Shown in pieces: positions 24,491-36,048 of a stretch of 64,000 bases of DNA (position 1 is the stretch's first letter; each line of letters starts with the position of its first letter). A model generated the notes under the pieces. The model was not told the DNA's origin and made no database searches. It was given only the letters and a program-made list of their open reading frames with translations. The position numbers and the translations under genes are program-made. The stretch is from contig NC_134355.1 in NCBI RefSeq assembly GCF_048569485.1, positions 656,036,426 through 656,100,425 on the forward strand, in the 5' to 3' direction. This stretch comes from Anomaloglossus baeobatrachus (lineage: Eukaryota; Chordata; Amphibia; Anura; Aromobatidae).

Positions 24491-24530
24491 CTAAAATGAA
24501 TGCTGGGGTGGGAGTGGGGGGGGGGGGGCC
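24461..24530. repeat. Homopolymer T then G runs
   Basis: About 30 T followed shortly by runs of G. These are low-complexity sequences in the leader of the inner DIRS. Confidence 0.9.
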
Positions 24531-27500
24531 GAGGAGAGCGGGAAAAAACCTCCACCGCCCTCTCCTGTGATGCCTGGGGCTGGGAGGAGGGTGGAGATTG
24601 AGCGGCCGGCGGCCAATCGCGCTGCGGCAGGAGGCGGGCCTAGGACGCCGGGGACAAGGCCGAAGCCGGGGCCTAAATTTTGAAGGCTGCCGGAGCATGG
24701 AGGGTACCGGCCGGCTGTCCGGTGGCTGCGGCGCAGCTGCGAAGACCGGATGGCGGCAGTGCGTGCGCTCTGTCGCCCGATGCGGCCCGGGGCGTCCGGT
24801 GACTAGGCCCAGGCCGGAGCCTAAAAGGAAGCAGCCAGCGCCGGATTATGTAGAAACCGGCGGTTCTACCTGTGGGGGCGGCGGCGCGGCAGCGACATCC
24901 GTGCACCGGCCGTCAGTGCGGACTCCAGCGCTGGGAGAGGACGTGGCCGGGGCGCCCGGTGAGTAGGCCCGGACCGGGGCCCATATTTTGTAACCGCCTG
25001 GGGGGAAGGTAGGAGGGGGTGTCCTACCTGGTCGGCGGCGTAGCCTCTGCCAGTGTGCAGGCTGCGGACCGCAGAAGGATGAGGCAGGCAGGCAGGCAGG
25101 CAGGGATGGTGGACGCCGGTGGGGGCAGGGAGCCCCCTGAAGCAGCGCTGCGGGCCCCATCATCATCCAGACGCGCTGTGAGGTCCAGTCCCTGCTGTAT
25201 GCCCTTGCACCCTTTGGGGTGATACCGCAGGGTGAATAGGAGGTGCCCCGGAAGGATTAGCCCAGCGTGCCAACCCGGGAGTGGTACCGTGGAATTGGAC
25301 GGGGGAGAGGGCCCGAGAACTCAAGCTTCTGCGACCCAGGGGAGCGGTACCCACACGGGCTGCGAGGGCTGAGATAGAGAAACGATACCTGCAGAAAAAG
25401 AAAATTCCAACAGATGAGAGCGACGAGCGTCGCCGAGAGAAAAAAGAAAAAATATACGCAAAAAATCAAGTGGCTGAAGAGGGCCCAGTCGGCCCACATC
25501 AGCCTCCTACGACACTAAGCAAAAAACTGATTGAGTCCGCCTCTGGCTCAGGGGTTATACTGCTGGGGAGGAGCTAACTTTTTCTGTTTACTTAGTGTCA
25601 GCCTCCTAGTGACAGCAGCATAACCATGGTCCTGTGTCCCCCAATGAAACGATGGAGAAAACCGTTCAACATGAACAACATGTGTACCCGAAAAAACCCA
25701 AAAATCCCGAAGGACAACAGGGCGGGTGCTGGGTCTCCCAATAGGAGCTAGAAGAAAAGGAATTTACGGTAAGTAACAAAATTCCCTTCTTCTTCGTCGC
25801 TCCATTGGGAGACCCAGACGATTGGGACGTCCAAAAGCTGTCCCTGGGTGGGTAAATTAATACCTCAAGTTAGAGCTGCAAAACAGCTCTCCCCTACGAG
25901 GAGGCAACCGCCGCCTGCAGGACTCTTCTACCTAGGCTGGCGTCCGCCGAAGCGTAGGTATGCACCTGATAATGTTTGGTGAAAGTGTGCAGACTCGACC
26001 AGGTAGCTGCCTGGCACACCTGTTGAGCCGTAGCCTGGTGTCGTAATGCCCAGGACGCACCCACGGCTCTGGTAGAATGGGCCTTCAGCCCTGATGGAAC
26101 CGGAAGCCCAGCAGAACGGTAGGCTTCAAGAATTGGTTCTTTGATCCATCGAGCCAGGGTGGCTTCGGAAGCCTGCGACCCTTTGCGCTTACCAGCGACA
26201 AGGACAAAGAGTGCATCGGAGCGGCGCAGGGGCGCCGTGCGGGAAATGTAGATTCTGAGTGCTCTCACCAGATCTAACAAATGTAAATTCTTCTCATACC
26301 GATGAACTGCATGAGGACAAAAAGAAGGCAAAGAGATATCCTGATTAAGATGAAAAGAGGATACCACCTTCGGGAGAAACTCCTGAATGGGGCGCAGCAC
26401 TACCTTGTCCTGGTGGAAGACCAGGAAAGGAGCCTTGGATGACAGCGCTGCTAGCTCAGACACTCTCCGAAGAGATGTGATCGCTACCAGAAAAGCCACT
26501 TTCTGTGATAGTCTAGAAAGTGAAACCTCCCTCAGAGGCTCGAAGGGCGGCTTCTGGAGGGCAACTAGTACCCTGTTCAGATCCCATGGATCTAACGGCC
26601 GCGTGTACGGGGGTACAATATGACAAACCCCCTGCAGGAACGTGCGCACCTTAGGAAGCCGTGCTAGACGCTTTTGAAAAAAGACGGATAGCGCCGAGAC
26701 TTGCCCTTTAAGGGAGCCGAGCGACAAACCTTTTTCTAACCCAGATTGCAGGAAAGAAAGAAATGTAGGCAATGCAAAAGGCCAGGGAGACACTCCCTGA
26801 GTAGAGCACCAGAATAAGAATATCTTCCACGTTCTGTGGTAGATCTTAGCGGACGTGGGCTTCCTAGCCTGTCTCATGGTGGCAACGACCCCTTGGGATA
26901 ATCCTGAAGACCCTAGGATCCAGGACTCAATGGCCACACAGTCAGGTTCAGGGCCGCAGAATTCCGATGGAAAAACGGCCCTTGGGACAGTAAGTCTGGT
27001 CGGTCTGGTAGTGCCGACGGTTGGCCGACCGTGAGATGCCACAGATCCGGATACCACGCCCTCCTTGGCCAGTCTGGGGCGACGAGTATGACGCGGCTGC
27101 AGTCGGATCTGATCTTGCGTAGCACTCTGGGCAAGAGTGCCAGAGGTGGAAACACATAAGGGAGCCGGAACTGCGACCAATCTTGCACTAAGGCGTCTGC
27201 CGCCAGAGTTCTGTGATCGCGAGACCGTGCTATGAAGGTTGGGACCTTGTTGTTGTGCCTGGACGCCATTAGGTCGACGTCCGGCCTTCCCCAGCGGCTA
27301 CAGATTTCCTGAAACACGTCCGGGTGAAGGGGCCATTCCCCTGCGTCCATGCCCTGGCGGCTGAGGAAGTCTGCTTCCCAGTTTTCTACGCCGGGGATGT
27401 GAACTGCGGATACGGTGGAGGCCGTGGCTTCCACCCACGTCAGAATCCGCCGGACTTCCTGGAAGGCTTGCCGACTGCGTGTCCCACCTTGGTGATTGAT

Positions 27501-29827
27501 GTATGCCACCGCTGTGGAGTTGTCCGACTGAATTCGGATCTGCTTTCCTTCCAGCCACTGCTGGAAGGCTAGTAGGGCAAGATACACTGCTCTGATTTCC
27601 AGAACATGGATCTGAAGGGTGGACTCCTGCTGAGTCCACGTACCCTGAGCCCTGTGGTGGAGAAAAACTGCTCCCCACCCTGACAGACTCGCGTCTGTCG
27701 TGACTACCGCCCAAGACGGTGGTAGGAAGGATCTTCCCTGTGATAATGAGGTGGGAAGAAGCCACCATTGCAGAGAGTCCTTCCGAAAAGGATACTTTCC
27801 TGTTCAGGGATGTTGACTTCCCGTCCCATTGGCGGAGAATGTCCCAATAAGAGGACGCAGATGAAACTGCGCAAACGGAACCGCCTCCATTGCCGCCACC
27901 ATCTCCCCGAGGAAGTGCATGAGGCGTCTTAAGGAGTGCGACTGACCTTGACGGAGAGTCTGCACCCCAGTCTGTAGTGACCGCTGCTTGTCCAGCGGAA
28001 GCTTCACTAGCGCTGACAGGGTATGAAACTCCATGCCAAGATACGTTAGTGATTGGGTCGGTGACAGGTTTGACTTTGAGAAGTCGATGATCCACCCGAA
28101 CGTCTGGAGAGTCTCCAGCGCAACATTCAGGCTGAGTTGGCATGCCTCTTGAGAGGGTGCCTTGACAAGTAGATCGTCCAAGTAAGGGATCACAGAGTGT
28201 CCCTGTGAGTGCAAGACTGCTACCACTGCCGCCATGACCTTGGTGAACACCCGTGGGGTTGTCGCCAGACCGAATGGCAGAGCTACGAACTGAAGATGGT
28301 CGTCTCCCATCACGAAACGTAGAAAACATTGGTGCTCTGTAGCAATCGGCACGTGGAGATAAGCATCTTTGATGTCTATTGATGCTAGGAAATATCCTTG
28401 AGACATTGAGGCAATGACGGAGCGGAGGGTTTCATCCGGAACCGCCTGGCCTCCACGTGCTTGTTGAGCAGTTTTAGGTCCAGAACGGAACGGAAAGAGC
28501 CATCCTTTTTTGGCACCACAACCAGATTGGAGGAAAACCGTGTCTTGTTCCTGAAGAGGAACAGGGATTACCACTCCTTCTGCCTGCAGAAGAGCATCGG
28601 CTCGGTGGGGAGGTGGGGACGTTCTGAAGAATCGAGTCGGAGGACGAGAACAGAACTCTGTCCTGTGCACGTGGGCACAATGTCCCTCACCCACCGGTCG
28701 GTGACCTGTGGCAGCTAAATGTCGCCAAAGGCGAGCGAGTCTGCCATCAACCGCGGATGCGGAGAGATGAGAGAGCTGAGAGTCATGAGGAGACCGCCTT
28801 GGTAGCGGTTCCTCCGGCTGCCTTCCTTGGGCATGATTGAGCCCCCGGAAACTGAGCCCCTCTGAGGCTTTTCAGCTCTTCTGGACGAGGACAATTGGGA
28901 CCTGCCCGAGCTTGGGAAGGACCGAAACCTCGACTGTCCTTCCAGGACAGCATTAATAGGGTAAGTCGCAATGCAGACATTGCGAGGTTACGGACGCCCC
29001 TGCGGCACAAATGTACATATGCTCAAGACCAGCTGTGCAAGAACAGCTGAAAAGCTTAGGGTGCCCATACGGCTGTAAATGCCGGAGCAACCGACACGCC
29101 GATAGCCTCATAGACAGATTTCAACCAGAGTCCATCTGTCTGGCATCTTTAAGTGAAGTCCCATCTCCACTGCAACTATAGCTCTAGCCGCAGGCCTGAA
29201 GATTGGAGAATCCACCTTTGGACCCTGGGTCCCGCGCTTGACCACGTCAGGGGGAAAAGGATAACGTGTATCCTTAAGACGTTTGGAGAAAACGCTTATC
29301 TGGTAAGCGTGGTGTTCCTGGACTGCTTCTCTGAAGTCAGCGTGGCCAGAAAAATACTCAATATACGTTTGAGCTACTGAAATGGGACTTCTCCTGCTGT
29401 GAAGCTGACTCCTCCACTGGGGGAGCTGAGGGAGAAAGATCCAACATTCCATTGATGGACGCTATAGGATCATTCCTTATGGCGTCACCATCCGGTGTAT
29501 CCGGATTGAGAGCGTTGTCAGGATCAAAGTCCTGATGAGCTACGTCTGCCTCATCATACAGAGAGCCTCCTGGGACCCCCCCCGGAGCACCGATTTTATT
29601 CCCAATGAGGGTGGCCAGGGAGCAATGATCCAGATTGCCCATGGCCTGTCCGGACTGCAAGTCTCTATCCCATTGCAACTCCATCCCTGTCCTTGGACAG
29701 GGTTGACAGGTGGTTCCTTTGGCCACGTCTAGTAGAGACCCCGGCTGACCAAGTGCTCCAGGGGAGCATTGCACACAATGGAGTTCAGTGCCGTGGAACA
29801 GTATCACATGCAGTAAAAACAGCATCG

Positions 29828-30390
29828 AAAGCCTGTGTTGCTTATATGCTGCTGCCGACTAGCCATCTAGGACATAGAGCCAATAATGGCGACCGTACAA
29901 TGCAATGTATAGCATACAAGCATAAAGTACAATGAACACTGCAGCACATGCAATACAAGCAGCATAGAAAGCCTGTGCCTTGGCACCCCTGCTTTTCTGC
30001 CGCTGTAGACTAGCCATCTAGGGGAATATAGCCCAGAATATCGACCATACAGTGCAATGTATAGCATACAAGCATAAGTACAAATGAACACTGCAACCCC
30101 TGCGATACAAGCAGCATAGAAAAAACCTGTGCCTCAGCACCCCTGCTTGTCTGCTGCTGTAGTCTAGTCATTCTAGGCGAAAATAGCCCAGACTAGCGAC
30201 CGTACAGTGCTGTGTATAGCATACAAGCATAAATACACATGAACACTTCAGTACGTGCAATACAAGCAGCATAGAAAGCCTGTGCCTTAGCACCCCAGCT
30301 TTCCTGCTGCTGATGTGTCGCCATCTAAGAGGGCATATAGCCAAAGATAGCGACCTATGCAGTGTAAGCATAAAAATACAAATGGACAAC
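29828..30390. repeat. Tandem array (about 140-155 bp units) at the gag start of the outer DIRS
   Basis: Four units beginning near 29828, 29967, 30115 and 30276 repeat AAAGCCTGTGCC, CACCCCTGCTT, GTAGACTAGCCATCT and CATACAAGCATAA. They span the gag start and leader boundary. The whole-looking copy at 32380-38604 has only one such unit, so this is a copy-specific expansion. Confidence 0.8.
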
Positions 30391-31482
30391 TGCGGTATTT
30401 AGTGGGGTCAGCACTTCAGGTGCCGCTTACCGCCCGCCTATAAGCGGGTGTGTGGTCGCCCTAGTCCTGTGCCTGGTCGCCCAGAGTCCGATCTCTCAGC
30501 TCGGACTGCAGGAATGGCTGCCGGCGTCTTCTCCAGCTCGTGTGAGTAGGGGCGGGCCGTGGGCGTGCCCCCAAGTCAGAGCGGGAAACCGGCGTCCCAC
30601 AGTGTCCAGTGAGAGGGCTGGAGCATGTAAATAAGGCTCCAGCCCTCGGCGCTGCTGATTGTACAGCGTCTCTCCCCTACCCTGATTGACAGGGTGGGGG
30701 CGGGAACGAAGCGGAGCTAGGCCGCAAAAGCCGGGGACTGGATTTATAAGCGCCGCCGCCGTAAAAGCGCGGTCGGCGCTAAGTCCCCGGCGCACTACAA
30801 GTCCCAGCCACGCCGCCGCTCCCGGAGCGTCCGGCGCGGTAGTTCCCCATACATAAAGTCACTCAGCTAGGCTGCAGTGACTGTAACCCTTTACTGTCCC
30901 CGGCGCACTAGCACACCCAGCAAGTCTGGAGTGTGCTGTGCCTGTGTGTACGGGGACACAGAGTACCTGAATGGTGCAGGGCCATGTCCCTGAACGGTAC
31001 CCAGCTCCGTATCCAGCAGGTTCAATGGGTCTGTGGATGGAGCCCGGCCTCAGGGCTTTGGGGCCGGTAAGATCCCACTTCCTCAGAGCCCCTCAGGGGG
31101 ATGTGGAAGGAAAAACAGCATGTGGGCTCCAGCCGCCGTACCAGCAATAGGTACCTCAACCTTACAAACCACAAGCGGGGTGAGAAGGGAGCATGCTGGG
31201 GGCCCTATATGGGCCCTCTTTTCTTCCATCCGATATAGTCAGCAGCTACTGCTGACTAAACAGTGGAGCTATGCGTGGATGTCTGACCTCCTTCGCACAA
31301 AGCAGAAAACTGGTGAGCCAGTGATCCCACTGGGGGTGTATAGCCAGAAGGGGAGGGGCCTTACACTTTTTAGTGTAATGCTTTGTGTGGCCTCCGGAGG
31401 CAGTAGCTATACACCCAATCGTCTGGGTCTCCCAATGGAGCGACGAAGAAAATGGAAAATCGGCAGTGGGTGAAGGGGTTAA

Positions 31483-31935
31483 TAGATCGCTGTTGGTCAT
31501 TCTCTCCACTCCTCATTGATGTGCACTTTGCAGCTCCATTCAATGTGTAGTGTTTGCTGCCAGGGATTGCTGCACATCTCCATCCTTTCGAAAAAGTGTT
31601 GATTTGTGCTACTCAGCAGTGGCACTGACGGCAGCAATGTATTGCAAGGAGCTGCGTAGTACCACTTTGTTCATTGTTTACATCCAGCCAATCGGTGTAA
31701 GAGTCCACCGGTGTAATGCGAGAGCAGTGCGATTTATCGCATCAGCCGGCAACAAAGGAGATAGGAAGATAAATCCGTCCCTCTCCTCTGCAGCGCCGAC
31801 CCTCCCCTCCGTAACTGTGGTCTGATTGCACGATCTGACCACAGTTTTATGACATTCAGCTCGAGCTGTGCAAGCGTGAGCCGAGTGTCATGCGAGCAGT
31901 CGCATATAAAGCCTGTTTGGCCTCAGCCTAAAGGG
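31483..31935. repeat. Dispersed-repeat remnants, no gene
   Basis: 31500-31680 holds a fragment with GCAGCTCCATTCAATG, a phrase also seen in part near 15080. 31685-31933 is a truncated copy of the MITE at 17037-17476. No coding evidence. Confidence 0.5.
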
Positions 31936-32869
31936 ACATTAAAGCGGGCTTTACACGCTACAACAAATCTAACGATGTGTCGGCGGGGTCACGTCGTAAG
32001 TGACGCACATCCGGCATCGTTAGTGTTGTTGTAGCGTGTGACAGGTGCGATTGCGATTGAACGTAAAACCGTTCATCGCATGCACGTCGTTCATTTCCTT
32101 AAAATTGCATGTCGGGTTGTTCAATGTTCCCGAGGCAGCACACATCGCAGTGTGTGACACCCCGGGAATGATGAACAGATATCACCTGCATCCCGCGGCT
32201 CCCGCTGGCAATGCGGAAGGAAGGAGGTGGGCGGGATGTTTACGCCCCGCTCATCTCCGCCCCTATTGGCCGGCTGCCGCGTGACGTCGCTGTGACGCCG
32301 AACGTCCCTCCCACTCCAGGAAGTGGATGTTCGCCGCCCACATCGAGGTCGTATGGAAGGGTAAGTATGTGTGACGGGAAGAAGGGAATTTTGTTTACTT
32401 ACCGTAAATTCCTTTTCTTCTAGCTCCAATTGGGAGACCCAGACAGTGGGTGTATAGCTACTGCCCTCTGGAGGCCGCACAAAGAACTACACTCAAAAGT
32501 GTAAGGCCCCTCCCCTTCTGGCTATACACCCTCCCGTAGGAGTACAGATTCCTCAGTTTTAGTACCAAAGCAAGAAGGAGGAAAGCCAATAACAGTTTCA
32601 AAAACAAATTCAATCCGATAACACGATCGGAGAACTTAAGAAACAACATGAACAACATGTGCACCCGAAAAAACGAAACCCTAAGAACAAATAGGGCGGG
32701 TGCTGGGTCTCCCAATTGGAGCTAGAAGAAAAGGAATTTACGGTAAGTAAACAAAATTCCCTTCTTCTTTTTCGCTCCTAATTGGGAGACCCAGACAGTG
32801 GGACGTCCAAAAGCAGTCCCTGGGTGGGTAAAAAGATACCACATGAACGGGCTGTCAGACAGCCTCTTC

Positions 32870-35701
32870 CTACAGGTGGGCCACCGCCGCCTGAAGGACC
32901 TGTCTACCTAGGCTGGCATCTGCCGAAGCGTAGGTATGCACTTGATAGTGTTTGGTAAACGTGTGCAGACTCGACCAGGTAGCCGCCTGGCACACTTGCT
33001 GAGCCGTAGCCTGATGCCGTAATGCCCAGGACGCACCCACGGCTCTGGTAGAATGGGCCTTCAGTCCAGATGGAATCGGAAGCCCAGCAGAACGGTATGT
33101 GTGAAGAATTGGTTCCTTGATCCACCGCGCCAGGGTGGATTTGGAAGCTTGCGATCCCTTATGCTGACCAGCGACTAGGACAAAGAGCGCATCCGAACGG
33201 CGTAGAGCCGCCGTGCGAGAAATGTAAATCCTGAGTGCTCTCACCAGGTCCAACAGATGTAAACCCTTTTCAAATTGGTGAACTGGATGCGGACACAAAG
33301 ATGGTAAGGTGATATCCTGATTGAGATGAAAGGAAGAAACCACCTTGGGAGAAAACTCTGGAATTGGACGCAGTACTACCTTGTCTTGGTGAAACACCAG
33401 GAAGGGAGATTTGCAAGATAACGCCGCTAGCTCGGACACTCTTCGAAGAGACGTGACCGCCACAAGAAAAACTACCTTTTGTGAAAGCCGAGAAAGGGGA
33501 ACCTCTTTCAAAGGCTCGAAAGGCGGTTTCTGGAGAGCAATGAGAACCTTGTTCAGATCCCAGGGTTCCAATGGCCGTCTGTAAGGAGGAACGATATGAC
33601 AAACTCCTTGGAGAAACGTGCGTACTTTAGAAAGCTGTGCCAAGCGCTTCTGAAAGAATACGGATAGCGCGGAGACTTGACCCTTAAGAGAGCTAAGCGA
33701 CAAACCTTTTTCCAACCCAGACTGCAGGAAGGAAAGAAAAATTGGCAATGCAAATGGCCAGGGAGAAAACCCTTGAGCCAAGCACCACGCTAAGAATATC
33801 TTCCACGTTCTGTGATAGATCTTAGCTGAGGATGGTTTTCTAGCCTGTCTCATTGTGGCAACAACCTTCTGAGATAAACCTGAGGCCGCTAGGATCCAGG
33901 ACTCAATGGCCACACAGTCAGGTTCAGGGCCGCAGAATTCAGATGGAAAAACGGCCCTTGAGACAGCAAATCTGGACGGTCTGGTAGTGTCCACGGTTGG
34001 CCTACCGTGAGATGCCACAGATTCGGGTACCACGACCTTCTTGGCCAATCTGGAGCGACGAGTATGGCTCGATGGCAGTCGGACCTGATTTTCCGGAGAA
34101 CTCTGGGTAACAATGCTAGAGGTGGGAACACATAGGGGAGTCGGAATTGCGACCAATCCTGAACCAAGGCGTCTGCCGCCAGTGCTCGGTGATCGTGAGA
34201 CCGTGCCATGAAAACTGGGACCTTGTTGTTGTGCCGTGACGCCATCAGATCGACGTCCGGCGTCCCCCAGCGGCAACAGATCTGCTGAAACACGTCCGGG
34301 TGAAGTGACCATTCTCCTGCGTCCATGCCCTGGCGACTGAGAAAGTCTGCTTCCCAGTTTTCCACGCCTGGGATGTGAACTGCGGATATGGTGGACGCTC
34401 TGCTTTCCACCCACGTCAAAATCCGTTGGACTTCTTGAAAAGCTTGGCGACTGCGTGTTCCCCCTTGGTGGTTGATGTAAGCCACCGCCGTAGAATTGTC
34501 CGACTGAATCCGAATCTGCTTGCCTTCCAGCCATTGTTGGAAGGCTCGCAGGGCAAGATAGATTGCTCTGATTTCCAGAACATTGATCTGCAGGGTGGAC
34601 TCTTCCAGAGTCCACATCCCCTGAGCCCTGTGGTGGAGATACACCGCTCCCCACCCTGATAGGCTCGCATCCGTCGTGACCAGTGCCCAGGACGGGGGAA
34701 GGAACGACTTTCCCTGTGACAATGAGGTGGGGAGAAGCCACCAACGGAGAGAGTCCTTGGCAGTCTGAGAGAGGGAGACAGTCCTGTCGAGGGACGTCGA
34801 TTTCCCGTCCCATTGGCGTAGAATGTCCCATTGTAGAGGGCGCAGATGAAACTGCGCGAACGGGACTGCCTCCATTGCTGCTACCATCTTTCCTAGGAAA
34901 TGCATGAGGCGCCTCAGTGAGTGCGACTGGCTCTGAAGGAGAGATTGCACTCCAGTCCGTAGCGAGCACTGCTTGTCCAGTGGAAGCTTCACTATCGCTG
35001 AGAGAGTATGAAACTCCATGCCAAGATAAGTCAGAGATTGGGTCGGGGTTAGATGAGACTTTGGAAAGTTGATAATCCACCCGAAACTCTGGAGAGTGTC
35101 TAGTGCCACCTTCAGACTGTGTTGGCATGCCTCTTGAGAGGGTGCCTTTATAAGCAGGTCGTCTAGATACGGGATGACCGAGTGACCCTGCGAGTGCAGA
35201 ACAGCTACTACTGCTGCCATGACCTTGGTGAAGACCCGGGGGGCTGTTGCCAGACCGAAAGGTAACGCTACGAACTGTAGGTGTTCGTCGTGTATGACGA
35301 AGCGTAGGAAACGCTGATGCTCTGGTGCGATCGGCACGTGGAGATACGCATCCTTGATATCTATTGATGCTAGAAAATCTCCTTGAGACATTGAGGCTAT
35401 GACGGAGCGTAGGGATTCCATCCGGAACCTCCTGACTTTTACGTGTCTGTTGAGCAACTTTAGATCCAGGACGGGCCGATACGATCCGTCCTTTTTTGGG
35501 ACCACAAACAGATTGGAGTAAAAACCGTGACCTTGTTCCTGAAGCGGGACGGAGGTCACCACTCCTTCCGCCTTTAGAGCGGCCACCGCCTGCAACAGAG
35601 CATCGGCTCGGTCTGGTGGTGGAGAAGTTCTGAAGAGACGAGTTGGCGGACGAGAACTGAACTCTATCCTGTACCCGTGAGACAGAATATCCCTCACCCA
35701 A
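32870..35701 (-). CDS. DIRS tyrosine recombinase (C-terminal part of a long open frame)
   Basis: The recombinase domain lies in the last 400 or so codons (about 32870-34050 plus the adjacent upstream segment). It has a SLRRVSELAAL box with the first catalytic Arg, HSTRAVGASWALRH as the HxxR box, and KHYQVHTYAS with the nucleophilic Tyr. It integrates circular element DNA without staggered cuts, which explains the missing target duplication. The N-terminal 500 or so codons run opposite the reverse transcriptase in another frame and may be only an open shadow. Confidence 0.85.
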   Translation of the reverse strand: MGEGYSVSRVQDRVQFSSANSSLQNFSTTRPSRCSVAGGGRSKGGRSGDLRPASGTRSRFLLQSVCGPKKGRIVSARPGSKVAQQTRKSQEVPDGIPTLRHSLNVSRRFSSINRYQGCVSPRADRTRASAFPTLRHTRRTPTVRSVTFRSGNSPPGLHQGHGSSSSCSALAGSLGHPVSRRPAYKGTLSRGMPTQSEGGTRHSPEFRVDYQLSKVSSNPDPISDLSWHGVSYSLSDSEASTGQAVLATDWSAISPSEPVALTEAPHAFPRKDGSSNGGSPVRAVSSAPSTMGHSTPMGREIDVPRQDCLPLSDCQGLSPLVASPHLIVTGKVVPSPVLGTGHDGCEPIRVGSGVSPPQGSGDVDSGRVHPADQCSGNQSNLSCPASLPTMAGRQADSDSVGQFYGGGLHQPPRGNTQSPSFSRSPTDFDVGGKQSVHHIRSSHPRRGKLGSRLSQSPGHGRRRMVTSPGRVSADLLPLGDAGRRSDGVTAQQQGPSFHGTVSRSPSTGGRRLGSGLVAIPTPLCVPTSSIVTQSSPENQVRLPSSHTRRSRLAKKVVVPESVASHGRPTVDTTRPSRFAVSRAVFPSEFCGPEPDCVAIESWILAASGLSQKVVATMRQARKPSSAKIYHRTWKIFLAWCLAQGFSPWPFALPIFLSFLQSGLEKGLSLSSLKGQVSALSVFFQKRLAQLSKVRTFLQGVCHIVPPYRRPLEPWDLNKVLIALQKPPFEPLKEVPLSRLSQKVVFLVAVTSLRRVSELAALSCKSPFLVFHQDKVVLRPIPEFSPKVVSSFHLNQDITLPSLCPHPVHQFEKGLHLLDLVRALRIYISRTAALRRSDALFVLVAGQHKGSQASKSTLARWIKEPILHTYRSAGLPIPSGLKAHSTRAVGASWALRHQATAQQVCQAATWSSLHTFTKHYQVHTYASADASLGRQVLQAAVAHL

Positions 35702-36048
35702 CGGTCTTTGACGTGTGACAGCCAGATGTCGCCAAAGTGGGAAAGCCTCCCACCGACCGCGGGTGTGGGAATCGGAGACCGCAAGTCAGGAGGACGCCGT
35801 CTTGGCAACGGTTCCTCCGGCTGTCCTTTTTGGGCGTGACTGAGACCTCCAAGAATCTGAGCGTCTCTGGTCCTTTTGAGTCTTTTTTGACGAGGCGAAT
35901 TGGGACCTGCCCGGTCCTCGAAAGGACCGATAACCAGACTGACCCTTCCTTTGTTGGGGTTTGTTTTGTCTGTGTTGCGGTAAGGATGAGTCCTTACCCT
36001 TGGAGTGTTTGATGATTTCATCCAAACGCTCTCCAAACAATCGGTCAC
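33889..36048 (-). CDS. DIRS reverse transcriptase and RNase H
   Basis: Reverse transcriptase motifs in order: NLFVVPKKDGSYRPVLD, FLASIDIKDAYLHVPI, and the catalytic YLDD in SVIPYLDDLLIK. RNase H follows (TTDASLSGWGA, later QSDNSTAVAYINHQGG), and the tail region is DIRS-like. The protein copies the element RNA into DNA. Upstream residues overlap gag in another frame. Confidence 0.88.
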   Translation of the reverse strand: MTDCLESVWMKSSNTPRVRTHPYRNTDKTNPNKGRVSLVIGPFEDRAGPNSPRQKRLKRTRDAQILGGLSHAQKGQPEEPLPRRRPPDLRSPIPTPAVGGRLSHFGDIWLSHVKDRWVRDILSHGYRIEFSSRPPTRLFRTSPPPDRADALLQAVAALKAEGVVTSVPLQEQGHGFYSNLFVVPKKDGSYRPVLDLKLLNRHVKVRRFRMESLRSVIASMSQGDFLASIDIKDAYLHVPIAPEHQRFLRFVIHDEHLQFVALPFGLATAPRVFTKVMAAVVAVLHSQGHSVIPYLDDLLIKAPSQEACQHSLKVALDTLQSFGWIINFPKSHLTPTQSLTYLGMEFHTLSAIVKLPLDKQCSLRTGVQSLLQSQSHSLRRLMHFLGKMVAAMEAVPFAQFHLRPLQWDILRQWDGKSTSLDRTVSLSQTAKDSLRWWLLPTSLSQGKSFLPPSWALVTTDASLSGWGAVYLHHRAQGMWTLEESTLQINVLEIRAIYLALRAFQQWLEGKQIRIQSDNSTAVAYINHQGGTRSRQAFQEVQRILTWVESRASTISAVHIPGVENWEADFLSRQGMDAGEWSLHPDVFQQICCRWGTPDVDLMASRHNNKVPVFMARSHDHRALAADALVQDWSQFRLPYVFPPLALLPRVLRKIRSDCHRAILVAPDWPRRSWYPNLWHLTVGQPWTLPDRPDLLSQGPFFHLNSAALNLTVWPLSPGS

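Larger units (their letters stand above)
19952..25660 (-). mobile_element. DIRS retrotransposon (inner), second subfamily, heavily decayed
   Basis: The terminal repeats contain CATTGGGGGACACAGGACCA in place of the other subfamily's GGTCTCCCAAT. The left terminus is at 19952-20200, the right at 25530-25660, and the internal complementary region joining both is at about 20270-20400. Faint RNase H and gag similarity can be seen near 22000-22300 and 23340-23680. The body is strongly eroded, with many breaks, and holds a (TA)n run. It is inserted cleanly in the outer DIRS: the flanks GGAGAACTGAA and CCGTTCAACATGAAC rejoin as in the whole-looking copy. Confidence 0.85.
19697..31450 (-). mobile_element. 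DIRS retrotransposon (outer), nested host of another DIRS
   Basis: Fossil element; its own sequence is 19697-19951 plus 25661-31450, about 6.0 kb, close to the 6.2-kb whole-looking relative. On the minus strand from the right: terminal repeat (about 31300-31450), leader, gag (about 28780-29840), reverse transcriptase with RNase H (about 26910-28690), tyrosine recombinase (about 25894-27100), internal complementary region (about 25730-25860) and the other terminal repeat (19697 onward). The coding regions are broken at several points. It sits in the TTAA element and has no obvious target duplication, as expected for the order. Confidence 0.9.
17548..31478. repeat. TTAA-flanked DNA element, copy B, split by nested insertions
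   Basis: The left end CCCCTTAACGACCG follows TTAA at 17544-17547; the right end TGAAGGGG precedes TTAA at 31479-31482. Its own sequence occupies 17548-18660, 19614-19696 and 31451-31478, about 1.2 kb. The rest is a foldback MITE, a TIR MITE and a DIRS element that contains another DIRS. The continuity of its tail across 12 kb of insertion (GAAGTTACGGCTCTCG at 19643, then the terminal repeat at 31478) supports the reading. No protein is encoded. Confidence 0.75.
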
